From assembly GCA_013817245.1 (NCBI GenBank), contig JACDDA010000005.1, positions 62,001-126,000 of the forward strand: a stretch of 64,000 nt of DNA, read 5' to 3'. Made by a program: the position numbers and the translations under genes. The DNA comes from Gammaproteobacteria bacterium (lineage in GTDB: Bacteria; Pseudomonadota; Gammaproteobacteria; HTCC5015). Positions within the stretch are counted from its first letter, which is position 1, and every line of letters begins with the position of its first letter. The notes under the pieces were generated by a model, which saw nothing but the letters and a program-made list of their open reading frames with translations, was not told the origin of the DNA and did not search any database. Below are positions 1-8,303 of this stretch, piece by piece.

Positions 1-1
1 T

Positions 2-481
2 GAATATCCCGAATTGAGTGAATTATTAAAACGCGATAAACGTGCGCATGTGCATAATCGCGATGGTTATGAAGGTTTATTAGCATTATTACCACCTAAA
101 CAAGCGAAGCGTGGTTTGGTGTTGATCGACCCGAGTTATGAAGTAAAAAAAGAGTATCAACAAATCGTGCGTTTATTATTAGCCGCGCAACAATGTTGGG
201 CGGGTGGCACTTATGCTATTTGGTATCCCTTGTTACCTGATGAACAACATTTGCGTTTAAAAATGAAATTAAAGGCCAGTGGCTTGCGAAATATTTATTG
301 TCATGAGTTGCGCGATATCAATACTGAAAAAGCGCGCAGCATGCAAGGTTCGGGTATGTTGATTATCAATCCGCCGTGGTCAGTGCATGGTGCATGGTAT
401 CCATTAGCGCAATGTTTAGTCGAAATATTGCGCCAAAATGATCAAGCGACTGCGCACAGCGAATGGTTGGTGCCAGAATAA
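2..481 (+). CDS. rlmJ: 23S rRNA (adenine(2030)-N6)-methyltransferase RlmJ, C-terminal part
   Basis: The 5' end lies outside the window: the frame stays open to the left edge, and the first in-window start codon (TTG at 14) is inside the coding sequence. About 160 residues of the C-terminal half are visible. The segment RGLVLIDPSYE carries the DPPY-type motif IV of N6-adenine methyltransferases and is followed by the KKEYQQ and IWYPL segments usual in RlmJ. The enzyme methylates a single adenine of 23S rRNA before subunit assembly. It ends 25 bases before the convergent transporter gene. Family assignment is from the conserved motif and flanking residues; the SAM-binding N-terminus cannot be seen. 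Confidence 0.85.
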   Translation, partial: EYPELSELLKRDKRAHVHNRDGYEGLLALLPPKQAKRGLVLIDPSYEVKKEYQQIVRLLLAAQQCWAGGTYAIWYPLLPDEQHLRLKMKLKASGLRNIYCHELRDINTEKARSMQGSGMLIINPPWSVHGAWYPLAQCLVEILRQNDQATAHSEWLVPE

Positions 482-505
482 ACTTGGAATAAATTCAGAA
501 TAAAT

Positions 506-1696
506 TTAAGCCGTTATTTTCTTATACAAAGACATGCGATAAAACAGTAATGAACTAATACTAAGCGTAAACATAATTAACATGGTTGGTAAGGTCGTAT
601 GATCGTACAGCTGCCCAACTAACACGCCGGTTAATGCCGCAAAAGAAATTTGTAAAAACCCAAACACGGATGCTGCGCCACCGGCGCTACTACGAAATAA
701 ACCAAAAGCGCCGGCTTGACCATTTGCCACTGTTAAACCTGCAGCCATGAAATATAAAAATACCGGTAATAATACGCTGGCTAAGGTGTTGTAGTGCAAC
801 AGTGCGCTGAGTACACCTAACGTGCTAGCAATCACCGATAAATAAATACCCATGCCCATCACTGACACTATGCCTTTTTTTTGCACGAGACGACCGCTGA
901 CGACAGCACCTACAATATAACCAATCACTACAAACATAAACGTGTAACCAAAATAATGGACGGGCAGCTTTAATACATCAACGATAATAAAAGAGGTGCT
1001 GGAAATGTAGGCGAACATTCCGCCAAAGACTGCTGATGAGCATACGACATAAGCTACAAAAGTTTGATCAGATAAAAATTGTTTAAAACGATGAGTTACT
1101 AAGCGCAGTGTGGGCTTATCACCACCGCGTTGTTGATTAGTTTCTGGAATAAATAATGAAGTGCCAATAATGACCAGCACACAAAAGAGTAATAACGCAG
1201 CAAAATTAGAACGCCAATCAAACCACAATAATAAGGTACTGCCTATGACCGGCGCGATAGCGGGAATGAGTGCCATAGCAGAAGTGAGATAGGATAATAC
1301 TTTGGCGGCTTCGCGACCTTCGTATAAATCCGCAACAATCGCCCGTGCTAAAGCCGGCGCTGCGGATGCGCCGAGACCTTGAATTAAGCGTCCGAGCAAC
1401 AGCATGGGCATGCTGACAGCGAATAAACACGCGAACGATCCGACTAAATAAATATAAAGACCCAATAATAAAATCGGTTTGCGACCACGCCAATCAGATA
1501 AAGGCCCCATAGCCAATTGACCAAACGCAAAACCAAACATATAAATACTTAATGTTAATTGTCCCATCGCAGGCGTTGAATTAAACGCCTCAACAATTTG
1601 CGGAATAGTGGCTAAGTATAAATCAGTAGAGACCGCACCAAATGCTACCAAGCAAGTCAGAATGACATTAAATAACCAATTAGATGGACGCGGCAT
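506..1696 (-). CDS. MFS drug resistance transporter, Bcr/CflA type
   Basis: A 396-residue inner-membrane protein of about 12 hydrophobic segments, the standard size for a major facilitator. The MFS signature between TM2 and TM3 is visible as GPLSDWRGRKP (residues 64-74). The first segment holds DLYLATIPQI, the acidic TM1 motif of the Bcr/CflA (DHA1) branch, whose members export drugs or small metabolites by proton antiport. It is transcribed alone, divergently from the Gly-rich unknown gene, across a 170-base gap. The substrate cannot be told from sequence; bicyclomycin or sulfonamide export in E. coli Bcr is only a family precedent. Confidence 0.85.
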   Translation of the reverse strand: MPRPSNWLFNVILTCLVAFGAVSTDLYLATIPQIVEAFNSTPAMGQLTLSIYMFGFAFGQLAMGPLSDWRGRKPILLLGLYIYLVGSFACLFAVSMPMLLLGRLIQGLGASAAPALARAIVADLYEGREAAKVLSYLTSAMALIPAIAPVIGSTLLLWFDWRSNFAALLLFCVLVIIGTSLFIPETNQQRGGDKPTLRLVTHRFKQFLSDQTFVAYVVCSSAVFGGMFAYISSTSFIIVDVLKLPVHYFGYTFMFVVIGYIVGAVVSGRLVQKKGIVSVMGMGIYLSVIASTLGVLSALLHYNTLASVLLPVFLYFMAAGLTVANGQAGAFGLFRSSAGGAASVFGFLQISFAALTGVLVGQLYDHTTLPTMLIMFTLSISSLLFYRMSLYKKITA

Positions 1697-1818
1697 GGAA
1701 GCTCATGGTGCGAGTACAGGTTTGTAATGAGCGGCATTGTGCCAGAAAATATTTACTAGATATGAAAAATCCAATAGATCGATGCGATTGATAGTGTGAT
1801 AAGCATAATATTAATCGT

Positions 1819-1824
1819 TATAAT
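1819..1824 (+). promoter_or_regulatory. Candidate -10 element
   Basis: A perfect TATAAT lies about 45 bases upstream of the next start codon in the divergent intergenic gap. No convincing -35 hexamer sits 16-18 bases before it, so this is a half promoter at best. Confidence 0.35.
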
Positions 1825-1868
1825 CGCGACCATTAATAACCGTCGACTGACATGACCCAGGTGCTGAT

Positions 1869-2267
1869 ATGAGTGAATTACAAGGTTTTGATGATTTGAA
1901 ATTAGATGGCGATAATTTATATCGCGAAGAAGTGTATACCGATCGTAAGTTGGGTACTTTGCGTTGCATGATTCCCATTACTATTACCGGCGCGACTGAC
2001 GCAGCTCGCCAGTCACTTTACATTGGCCAAACACAATTAATGACGGCGATGGGTGCTTTACCTATTGCGGCAGAAATTGAAGCGGATTCATTAGCGCACG
2101 CGGTTGCACAATTTCCAGCTGCAATGAAAAAAGCCGTACAAGACACCATTGAAGAAATGAATGAAATGCGTCGTCAAGCTTCTTCACAAATTGTGGTGCC
2201 CGGTATGGAAGGTGGGCGAGGTGGATTTGGTGGTATGCCTGGCGGTGGGAAAATTCAGATACCATAA
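1869..2267 (+). CDS. Conserved protein of unknown function with Gly-rich C-terminus
   Basis: A 132-residue soluble protein without signal peptide or membrane segment. The start ATG is preceded by an AGGTG ribosome-binding sequence. Residues 1-105 look like a folded domain: acidic N-terminus, RCMIPITITGA strand-like stretch and an amphipathic helix with EEMNEMRRQ. The last 25 residues are a Gly/Met-rich flexible tail (GGRGGFGGMPGGG). Nothing enzymatic is recognisable. It stands alone between a divergent transporter and convergent hrpB, ending 11 bases before hrpB. The Gly/Arg-rich tail recalls RNA-associated proteins, but that is only a resemblance. Confidence 0.75.
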   Translation: MSELQGFDDLKLDGDNLYREEVYTDRKLGTLRCMIPITITGATDAARQSLYIGQTQLMTAMGALPIAAEIEADSLAHAVAQFPAAMKKAVQDTIEEMNEMRRQASSQIVVPGMEGGRGGFGGMPGGGKIQIP

Positions 2268-2278
2268 TTGCATTTTAA

Positions 2279-4834
2279 TTATTTGCCGCGCGGTTTCGCA
2301 CGTGCAGTGGCAGTGGCCAGCAAAGGATTGTCTGGCCATTCGTGTTTTGGGTAACGGCCTTTTAAATCTTTTTTTACTTCCGCATAAGTACTCTTCCAAA
2401 AATTCGCTAAGTCTTGAGTGATTTGTACTGGCCGTCTCGCAGGCGATAATAAATGTAACATCAGTGTGATGGTGTTGTTAGCAATACGCGGAGTGTCTTG
2501 TAAACCAAATAATTCTTGTAAGCGCACGGCTAACACGGGCGGTGTTTGACCATAATCAATTGCAATTCGCGACCCACTAGGGACGGTGATATGAGTTGGT
2601 GCTTGTTGATCTAACGCAGATGATTGTGGCCAGGTTAAATGTTGTTGTAATGCTTGCCATAAAATATCGCTAGTGATTTGATTAAGCCGAATAAAGCCAT
2701 TTGTAAACGGTGCTAACCAGTGCGTAATATGCCGTTGCAAATAATCATCGCTGACGTTTGGCCACGCATCAGGTTGCAGGTTATGCATAAGTTGCACACG
2801 CGCTTGCCATTGACGCATGCGTGCGTCCCAAGGTAAACAGCCAATCCCTTCGTTAGCAATGCCGGTGACATACGCAGCGTTCAATGCTGCGGTATCAATC
2901 GTTTTACTGGCGTTTTCTTTTAAGATGATATCACCCAAACGCCGCTGTTGTTTAGCGATTATCGATTGAGTATTTTTATCCCAATACAATAATGCTTGTT
3001 GAGTAATATTGGCGTTGAAGTGTGCGTCAATATCGCGTTCATCTAATTTAGCTGCAAGAAAAATTTTACCGTTAGCGGCGCCATCAATGTGTGCGCAGGC
3101 GAGATAAGGATGCTGATTTAAATTATCGTGCGCAGTGAGTTCTGCACCACGACCATTGCTTAATAAGTAACGAGCATTTTGACCTGGGCGTTGTTGTGCG
3201 ATGCGATCAGGATAAGCGCAAGCAATTAATACACCGATCAAATTATTAGCCGCATGCGAAGAGTTAGGTGCAATATTAAATTGCTGCATCCAGCGACGTG
3301 CTTGTTCTTGAATGCGGCGCAGTGTTTCATTGTGGATCGGTTGTGTATTGGCGCCCAATTCGTTAATGGCATCTAAGCGTAATTGAATATCCGCCGGTTT
3401 GTCGTTGGATTTATCGCTGCTATTAGCGATAAAAATATCACGTTCGCTGAGTAACGCAGCCAAGGTACAGGCTAATGCGCCCGCATTTAAATCAATGCCG
3501 CGCAATATCATATGCGCTAAACGAGGATGCGTGGCGAGCGTTAAGATTTTTTTGCCGTGTTCGGTAACACGCAATAAATCATTGAGCGCGCCTAAGTTAC
3601 GCAATAATGTTTGCGCTTGATTTAAATGCGCGGTCGGTGGTTCATCTAACCATTGCAGTTCTTTTATATTTTGCGTGCCCCATTGCGCTAACTCTAAGGC
3701 GAAGCTCGCTAAATCAGTTTGTAAAATTTCCGCCTCTGCATGTGCGTTTAAAATAGTGGGTTCAGCCCATAAACGATAACACACGCCAGGTTGGGTTCGA
3801 CCCGCACGTCCCGCACGTTGATCGGCGTTTGCTTGTGAAATAAAAATAGTTTCGAGTTGCGCCATGCCTTGGTTGGGATTAAAACGAGGTGCGCGTGCTA
3901 AACCACTGTCGATAACAATACACACATCTTCAATTGTTAAACTGGTTTCCGCAATATTGGTGGCTAAAACAATTTTGCGTTGACCGAGTGGCGCGGGTTG
4001 AATAGCACGTTGTTGTGCTGCGTAATCTAAATTGCCATACAAAGGCGTAATGGCAGTATCGTTATCTACGCGTGACGCTAATAATTGCGCAAGCTGTCGA
4101 ATATCCGCTTCGCCGGGCAGAAAAACTAATACAGATCCATTATTTTCTTGTATGGCTTTTAAAGTTGTTTGTGCGACTGCTTCTAAAAAAGCCCGCCGTT
4201 CGCGGCTATACCGCGCTGCAATAGGTCGATAATGCGTAACAATGGGATATTGACGACCGGGTGAAATGATTAAAGGAGCCTTAAACCATTGCGCTAGTGC
4301 TGCACCATCTAAAGTGGCGGACATTAATACTAAACGTAAATCTTCTCGAACCAGTGTTTGTGCGTCTAAACATAAAGCTAATGCGAGATCCGCATTTAAA
4401 TTACGCTCATGAAATTCGTCAAATATAACGGCCGCTACATTTTGCAATGCAGCATCGGTTTGTAATAAGCGCGTTAACACGCCTTCGGTTACTACTTCGA
4501 TACGCGTATGTTGACTAATTTTAGACTCTAGTCGCATGCGATAACCCACCGTATGGCCAACGGCTTCGCCCAGATTATGCGCCAATCGTTGCGCAATACT
4601 TTTGGCCGCCAATCGCCGTGGTTCTAAAACAATAATTTTTCGCTGAGCAACCCATGGCTCATTTAATAAAGCGAGAGGCACGCGGGTACTTTTGCCTGCA
4701 CCCGGAGGAGCATGCAAAATCAAACGTGTGTGCTCGCGCAATACGCTTTGGATATCGGGCAGTAAAGCATTAATCGGTAATGGGCTAGATGACATGAATA
4801 GTGGTAGTTGCTTTAAAAGAAGATTTGCACTCAT
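2279..4834 (-). CDS. hrpB: ATP-dependent helicase HrpB
   Basis: An 851-residue DEAH-box-type helicase with the domain order of HrpB. Walker A is PPGAGKST (43-50), followed by the Walker B motif DEFH (in DEFHERN), the SAT motif in LMSATLDG, and motif VI QRAGRAGRTQPG. Motif II being DEFH instead of DEAH is normal for HrpB. The C-terminal third is the HrpB-specific region. The start is uncertain: neither the first ATG nor the ATG at residue 14 (position 4795) has a clear ribosome-binding site, and known HrpB N-termini resemble the shorter version. It is a monocistronic gene convergent with the Gly-rich unknown. The cellular role of HrpB is not well defined. Confidence 0.93.
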   Translation of the reverse strand: MSANLLLKQLPLFMSSSPLPINALLPDIQSVLREHTRLILHAPPGAGKSTRVPLALLNEPWVAQRKIIVLEPRRLAAKSIAQRLAHNLGEAVGHTVGYRMRLESKISQHTRIEVVTEGVLTRLLQTDAALQNVAAVIFDEFHERNLNADLALALCLDAQTLVREDLRLVLMSATLDGAALAQWFKAPLIISPGRQYPIVTHYRPIAARYSRERRAFLEAVAQTTLKAIQENNGSVLVFLPGEADIRQLAQLLASRVDNDTAITPLYGNLDYAAQQRAIQPAPLGQRKIVLATNIAETSLTIEDVCIVIDSGLARAPRFNPNQGMAQLETIFISQANADQRAGRAGRTQPGVCYRLWAEPTILNAHAEAEILQTDLASFALELAQWGTQNIKELQWLDEPPTAHLNQAQTLLRNLGALNDLLRVTEHGKKILTLATHPRLAHMILRGIDLNAGALACTLAALLSERDIFIANSSDKSNDKPADIQLRLDAINELGANTQPIHNETLRRIQEQARRWMQQFNIAPNSSHAANNLIGVLIACAYPDRIAQQRPGQNARYLLSNGRGAELTAHDNLNQHPYLACAHIDGAANGKIFLAAKLDERDIDAHFNANITQQALLYWDKNTQSIIAKQQRRLGDIILKENASKTIDTAALNAAYVTGIANEGIGCLPWDARMRQWQARVQLMHNLQPDAWPNVSDDYLQRHITHWLAPFTNGFIRLNQITSDILWQALQQHLTWPQSSALDQQAPTHITVPSGSRIAIDYGQTPPVLAVRLQELFGLQDTPRIANNTITLMLHLLSPARRPVQITQDLANFWKSTYAEVKKDLKGRYPKHEWPDNPLLATATARAKPRGK

Positions 4835-4918
4835 TATATAGGACTGTGTGTAGATGCGCAGATTTCTAGCTGCGTTACGGATTGCTTGTAATTTGTCTAT
4901 CAGGCGCTTAATGAATTT

Positions 4919-6097
4919 ATGAAAACAGCTTTAAAAAATTTAAAACATATCAAAATCCTAAATCGTCTAGGGCAGGCCTTGGATGTAGGTTCTGGTAGTC
5001 GTTCCGGTTATCCAGCGGTGGTACAACAGTTTCGTAGTATCTTGGAATTGTCCGCAGTCAGCTTATGGGTGATTGATCGCAAGCATCAGCTATTAGTAAA
5101 AGAAGCGATGGACTTCGCACCCACCACGGAATTTTCCGAAGCGAAGTTGGCGCTTGATGAGAAACTGACTTATTGGCAATTAGAACATCGACAAAGAGTG
5201 TTAATTAAAAACGGCCAAGTAGTCGTGAGTAATTTTAATTTAGCGGAACAATATTCTGGCTCTGTTATCTCTTTGCCGCTGATATTTATGCAAGAGGTAT
5301 TTGGCGTATTAAATTTGCACGGCCTTGATGCGGCTCATTGGTTATTTAAACAAAGTAATGATGCCGATGAAAATGAATTTTTGCGTGCCATCAGTGGGCA
5401 GATGGCTGTTTTTGTACACAACAAATCATTAGAAGCGAACACCACTTTTTATAAAGAAATCCACCATCGCGTTAAAAACAATTTACAAACTGTTGCTAGT
5501 TTGCTGCGCATGCAGATTAGACGATTGGATAAAGTGCCGCCTAAACAAGTGCTAGAAGATAGTATTAATAGAATTTTAAGTATTGCCTTGGTGCATGAAA
5601 CTTTATCGCAAGGCGAAATCGGCATGGTCAATCTCGGCGATTTGATTACGCGGATAGTTAATTTGTTAATGGATAATTTGGCAGAAAAACCGCAGATCAT
5701 TATTAATTTATCGGGTGCGGTAATTATGCTAAATTCTAAACAAGCTACCTCTGTGGCATTAGTGTTAAATGAATTGCTGCACAACGCTTGTCAGCATGGT
5801 TTACGCAATAACGCAGCGGGTACGGTGATTGTGGAAGTAGCGCGTGACGCACAAAATATTAACATTGCTGTGATGGATGATGGTGTGGGCCTGGCGTCGG
5901 ATTTTAATGTAGATACCCATAGTCATTTAGGGTTGACGATTGTGGCGGCGTTGGTGGCTGATGATTTACATGGCCAATTAATTTTTTCCCAGAATACTCA
6001 AACCAAGAATATTCAAAAATCGCAACAGTCAGAATTAGGAACGCGTGTTGAGTTAATATTTCCATTACGCATTGATAGTGAGTTTATATATAAATGA
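4919..6097 (+). CDS. Soluble GAF-HisKA_2 sensor histidine kinase
   Basis: A 392-residue cytoplasmic histidine kinase with no membrane segment. Residues about 20-165 form a GAF-like sensor domain. Then comes the HisKA_2 dimerisation and phosphoacceptor helix with the H-box EIHHRVKNNLQ (around 180-190). The HATPase_c domain follows, with N-box ELLHNACQHG and G1 box MDDGVG. This is the class (as in EutW or PdtaS) that typically phosphorylates ANTAR response regulators, and the next gene, 8 bases downstream, encodes exactly that. The pair is therefore very likely one two-component system sensing a soluble ligand or redox signal through GAF. The signal is unknown. Confidence 0.9.
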   Translation: MKTALKNLKHIKILNRLGQALDVGSGSRSGYPAVVQQFRSILELSAVSLWVIDRKHQLLVKEAMDFAPTTEFSEAKLALDEKLTYWQLEHRQRVLIKNGQVVVSNFNLAEQYSGSVISLPLIFMQEVFGVLNLHGLDAAHWLFKQSNDADENEFLRAISGQMAVFVHNKSLEANTTFYKEIHHRVKNNLQTVASLLRMQIRRLDKVPPKQVLEDSINRILSIALVHETLSQGEIGMVNLGDLITRIVNLLMDNLAEKPQIIINLSGAVIMLNSKQATSVALVLNELLHNACQHGLRNNAAGTVIVEVARDAQNINIAVMDDGVGLASDFNVDTHSHLGLTIVAALVADDLHGQLIFSQNTQTKNIQKSQQSELGTRVELIFPLRIDSEFIYK

Positions 6098-6104
6098 GTT
6101 GCTT

Positions 6105-6671
6105 ATGAGTTTTCGGGTGTTAATTGCGGATGATGAAGCTTTAAATCGTCAAGATTTAAAAGAGTTGTTGGTAGAGCTGGGTTATAGCGTCACCGCTGAA
6201 GCGCGTGATGGTCGTCAAGCCCTGGCGTTGGTTGAGGCGCATAAACCAGATGTCGTCATCCTCGATATCATGATGCCGTATATAAATGGCATTGAAGTGG
6301 CAAAACAAATCAGCCATGAATACCCCGTCATTATGTTAACCGCGCATTCGAGCCCGGATTTTATTCACGATGCGCGTGATGCGGGCGTGATGGCGTATTT
6401 AACTAAACCTTATCGTGAAAAAGATATTGGTCCTGCTATTGAGCTAGCGGTGACGCATTTTATGCGTGAAGCGCATTTAAGCGAACGCGTAAACACCTTA
6501 GCTCAACAATTAGAAGCGCGCAAAATTATTGAGCGTGGCAAGTCTTTATTAATGCAGCATCAACAGTTAAGTGAAATGGATGCTTATCGACAAATGCAAA
6601 AACTCAGCATGGAAAAGAATATTTCCATGAAACAAGTCGCGGAAATGGTGATCGCCTTGTTAAATAAATGA
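6105..6671 (+). CDS. ANTAR-domain response regulator (RNA-binding antiterminator)
   Basis: A 188-residue response regulator. Start chosen at ATG 6105, where the protein begins MSFRVLIADDEA; an upstream TTG at 6072 would overlap the kinase and add an implausible leader. The receiver domain (about 1-120) keeps the acidic pair DDE, the phosphoacceptor Asp in ILDIMMP and the Lys in YLTKPY. Residues about 130-188 match the ANTAR helix bundle: LEARKIIERGKSLLM, then SEMDAYRQMQKLSMEKN and a final MKQVAEMVIALL. ANTAR proteins bind paired RNA hairpins with A1/G4 hexaloops and prevent termination. Several such hairpins lie in the leaders immediately downstream, so the targets are probably local. Confidence 0.92.
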   Translation: MSFRVLIADDEALNRQDLKELLVELGYSVTAEARDGRQALALVEAHKPDVVILDIMMPYINGIEVAKQISHEYPVIMLTAHSSPDFIHDARDAGVMAYLTKPYREKDIGPAIELAVTHFMREAHLSERVNTLAQQLEARKIIERGKSLLMQHQQLSEMDAYRQMQKLSMEKNISMKQVAEMVIALLNK

Positions 6672-6731
6672 GATATTTAATCGCAGGTGGAGTTGACTTT
6701 TGCTGATTCATTGACCATGCTTGATCCTAAT

Positions 6732-6749
6732 GAAGGTAACGAAGCCTTC
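6732..6749 (+). promoter_or_regulatory. ANTAR-type hexaloop hairpin (leader of acyl-CoA dehydrogenase)
   Basis: A hairpin of six pairs, GAAGGU with GCCUUC (closing pair U-G), carries the loop AACGAA with A at loop position 1 and G at 4, the pattern of ANTAR RNA targets. Its 3' arm (6744-6749) is also part of the 5' arm of the terminator at 6742-6782, so the two structures exclude each other. A second copy of the core, UAAUGAAG, starts 9 bases earlier, with a poor stem. Confidence 0.65.
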
Positions 6750-6787
6750 TTTGTTGCGCTAGCGCGTTGACAAAGAGGGCTTTTTTT
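6742..6787 (+). terminator. Intrinsic terminator / attenuator before acyl-CoA dehydrogenase
   Basis: A 13-pair stem (6742-6754 with 6770-6782, one G-U pair) with a GCGC-containing loop is followed by seven T at 6781-6787. It lies 49 bases before the acyl-CoA dehydrogenase start. It could simply terminate the two-component operon, but its overlap with the hexaloop hairpin suggests a regulated attenuator. Confidence 0.85.
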
Positions 6788-6835
6788 ATGTCTACGATAA
6801 AGTGGGCATTAACACATAACAGATGAGACACGCTG

Positions 6836-8098
6836 ATGGTGGATTTTAATCTTTCGGATGAACAACGCATGTATCAAAACACCGCGCGCGAATTTGCGTT
6901 GCGTGAAATTAAACCGGTTGCGGAAGCCATTCGACAACGTGATCCAGAAAAACAAAGTCCTTGGGATTTGATGCAAAGCGTTTACAAGAAAGCGTCAGCG
7001 TTGGGATTTACGAAATTATTAATTCCGGAACAATACGGCGGTTTAGGCGGCAGTTGTTTAGATAATGTTATTGTTATGGAAGAGTTTGGTGCGGCAGATT
7101 TAGGTATTGCTGCATCTTACTTTAATGTCAGCATGACTTCTCCGATTGTCATTATCAAAGGTGGCAATGAAGCGCAGCGACAACATTGGTTAACTCGCTT
7201 AGTAGAAGAAGATGATTTTGTACTTGCAAGCGCCAGCAGCGAAGCCAATGTCGCGGGTGCAGATTCGTTCTGTCCTTATCCAGATCCAAAAATTGGTTTG
7301 CGCAGTACTGCAAAATTAGATGGCGATAGTTACATTATCAATGGCAGCAAAGCGGGTTTTTCAACGAATGCAGGCGCGGCTAAAGCCTATTTTGTGATGG
7401 CGCGTACGGATTTAAATCAGCCGGCGTTTGCTAGCACCTCTATGTTTATAGTTGATGCGAACACGCCTGGCGTTACAGTTGGCAAAAAAACTAAATTAAT
7501 GGGCTGGAAAACCGCGATGCATGCGGAAGTTTATTTTGATGACGTGCGCATTCCAGTGGCTAATCGCATTGGTGCAGAAGGCGCGAATGCTGGAATATTT
7601 TTTATGCAAACCATTCCTTATTTAGCATCGGGCTTAGCTGCGGCGTATGTGGGCATGGCGCGTGCCGCGTATGAATATGCTTTTGAATATGCGCATCAAC
7701 GTGTTAGTTGGGGACAGCCTATTGTGAATCATCAAGCAGTAGCGTTGAAATTAGCGGATATGGTCGCCGATGTAGAAGCGGCGCGATTAATGGTGTGGCG
7801 TTTAGCGTGCGCTGCCGACGCAAATGATCCTTATGCGGCGGGTGTGTTATCGCCGGCTGCAAAAACGTTTGCAGTGGATGTTGCGATTCGTAATGCCGAA
7901 CGTGCACTGAAAATTTTAGGTGGTTATGGTTTGGCAGATGAATACGAAACCGGTAAATTTTTGAATGATGCGTGGATTGGTGATGCTTGTGATGGCACAC
8001 GCGATATGTTGCGATTAAGCATGGTAAATTTTTTACGGATGCAAGCGGGAAAAATGCCGATGCCGTCCATGGGTGGTGAGCAAGCACCTGGTCATTGA
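6836..8098 (+). CDS. Acyl-CoA dehydrogenase family protein
   Basis: A 420-residue FAD-dependent acyl-CoA dehydrogenase of normal length. The N-terminal helical domain starts with NLSDEQRMYQ. The middle beta domain includes LASASSEANVAGAD and the dehydrogenase signature region, and the C-terminal helical domain has AFEYAHQRVSWGQPI and LKILGGYGLADEY. The usual catalytic position near the C-terminus, E-G-T in most members, reads CDGT here, with Asp386 in place of Glu. No Glu is evident at the alternative site used by isovaleryl-CoA dehydrogenase, so substrate and even activity are open. The leader holds a hexaloop hairpin and terminator, and no beta-oxidation genes are adjacent. Start at ATG 6836. 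Confidence 0.88.
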   Translation: MVDFNLSDEQRMYQNTAREFALREIKPVAEAIRQRDPEKQSPWDLMQSVYKKASALGFTKLLIPEQYGGLGGSCLDNVIVMEEFGAADLGIAASYFNVSMTSPIVIIKGGNEAQRQHWLTRLVEEDDFVLASASSEANVAGADSFCPYPDPKIGLRSTAKLDGDSYIINGSKAGFSTNAGAAKAYFVMARTDLNQPAFASTSMFIVDANTPGVTVGKKTKLMGWKTAMHAEVYFDDVRIPVANRIGAEGANAGIFFMQTIPYLASGLAAAYVGMARAAYEYAFEYAHQRVSWGQPIVNHQAVALKLADMVADVEAARLMVWRLACAADANDPYAAGVLSPAAKTFAVDVAIRNAERALKILGGYGLADEYETGKFLNDAWIGDACDGTRDMLRLSMVNFLRMQAGKMPMPSMGGEQAPGH

Positions 8099-8194
8099 AT
8101 AATTGAATAGCGGCGGCATACTAAATGCTGGCTATTTGTTATTAAGTTATGTTTCTAGAGTTTGTAATGGTATGACTGCGTTCTAAACTGCTCG

Positions 8195-8218
8195 CACGAG
8201 GTAATGAAGCCTCCTGTG
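8195..8218 (+). promoter_or_regulatory. ANTAR-type hexaloop hairpin (leader of NmrA-like gene)
   Basis: Stem GAGGU/GCCUC closes the hexaloop AAUGAA (8203-8208; A at loop position 1, G at 4). After a two-base bulge it is extended by CAC/GUG. The 3' arm overlaps the 5' arm of the terminator starting at 8207. A weaker upstream hairpin with loop AAUGGU near 8166-8171 could be the first hairpin of a pair. Confidence 0.68.
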
Positions 8219-8257
8219 TTTTATCAAGCATGCTTGATAAATCTAGGGGGCTTTTTT
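8207..8257 (+). terminator. Intrinsic terminator / attenuator before NmrA-like gene
   Basis: Outer arms AAGCCTCC (8207-8214) and GGGGGCTT (8246-8253) pair, around an inner perfect 22-base palindrome at 8220-8241. Six T follow the G-rich arm (8252-8257). It lies 47 bases before the next start codon. Confidence 0.85.
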
Positions 8258-8303
8258 ATGGCTGTGTTGTACAGCTTGAGTGTAAATTTATTAGGAGTGA
8301 AAG

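Noticed and set aside
6658-6678. An A/T-only seven-pair hairpin with loop AATGAGA at the end of the ANTAR gene, considered as the first hairpin of a pair
   Set aside because: The loop has seven bases, the stem is purely A/T and it overlaps the stop codon; it is also far from the second hairpin.
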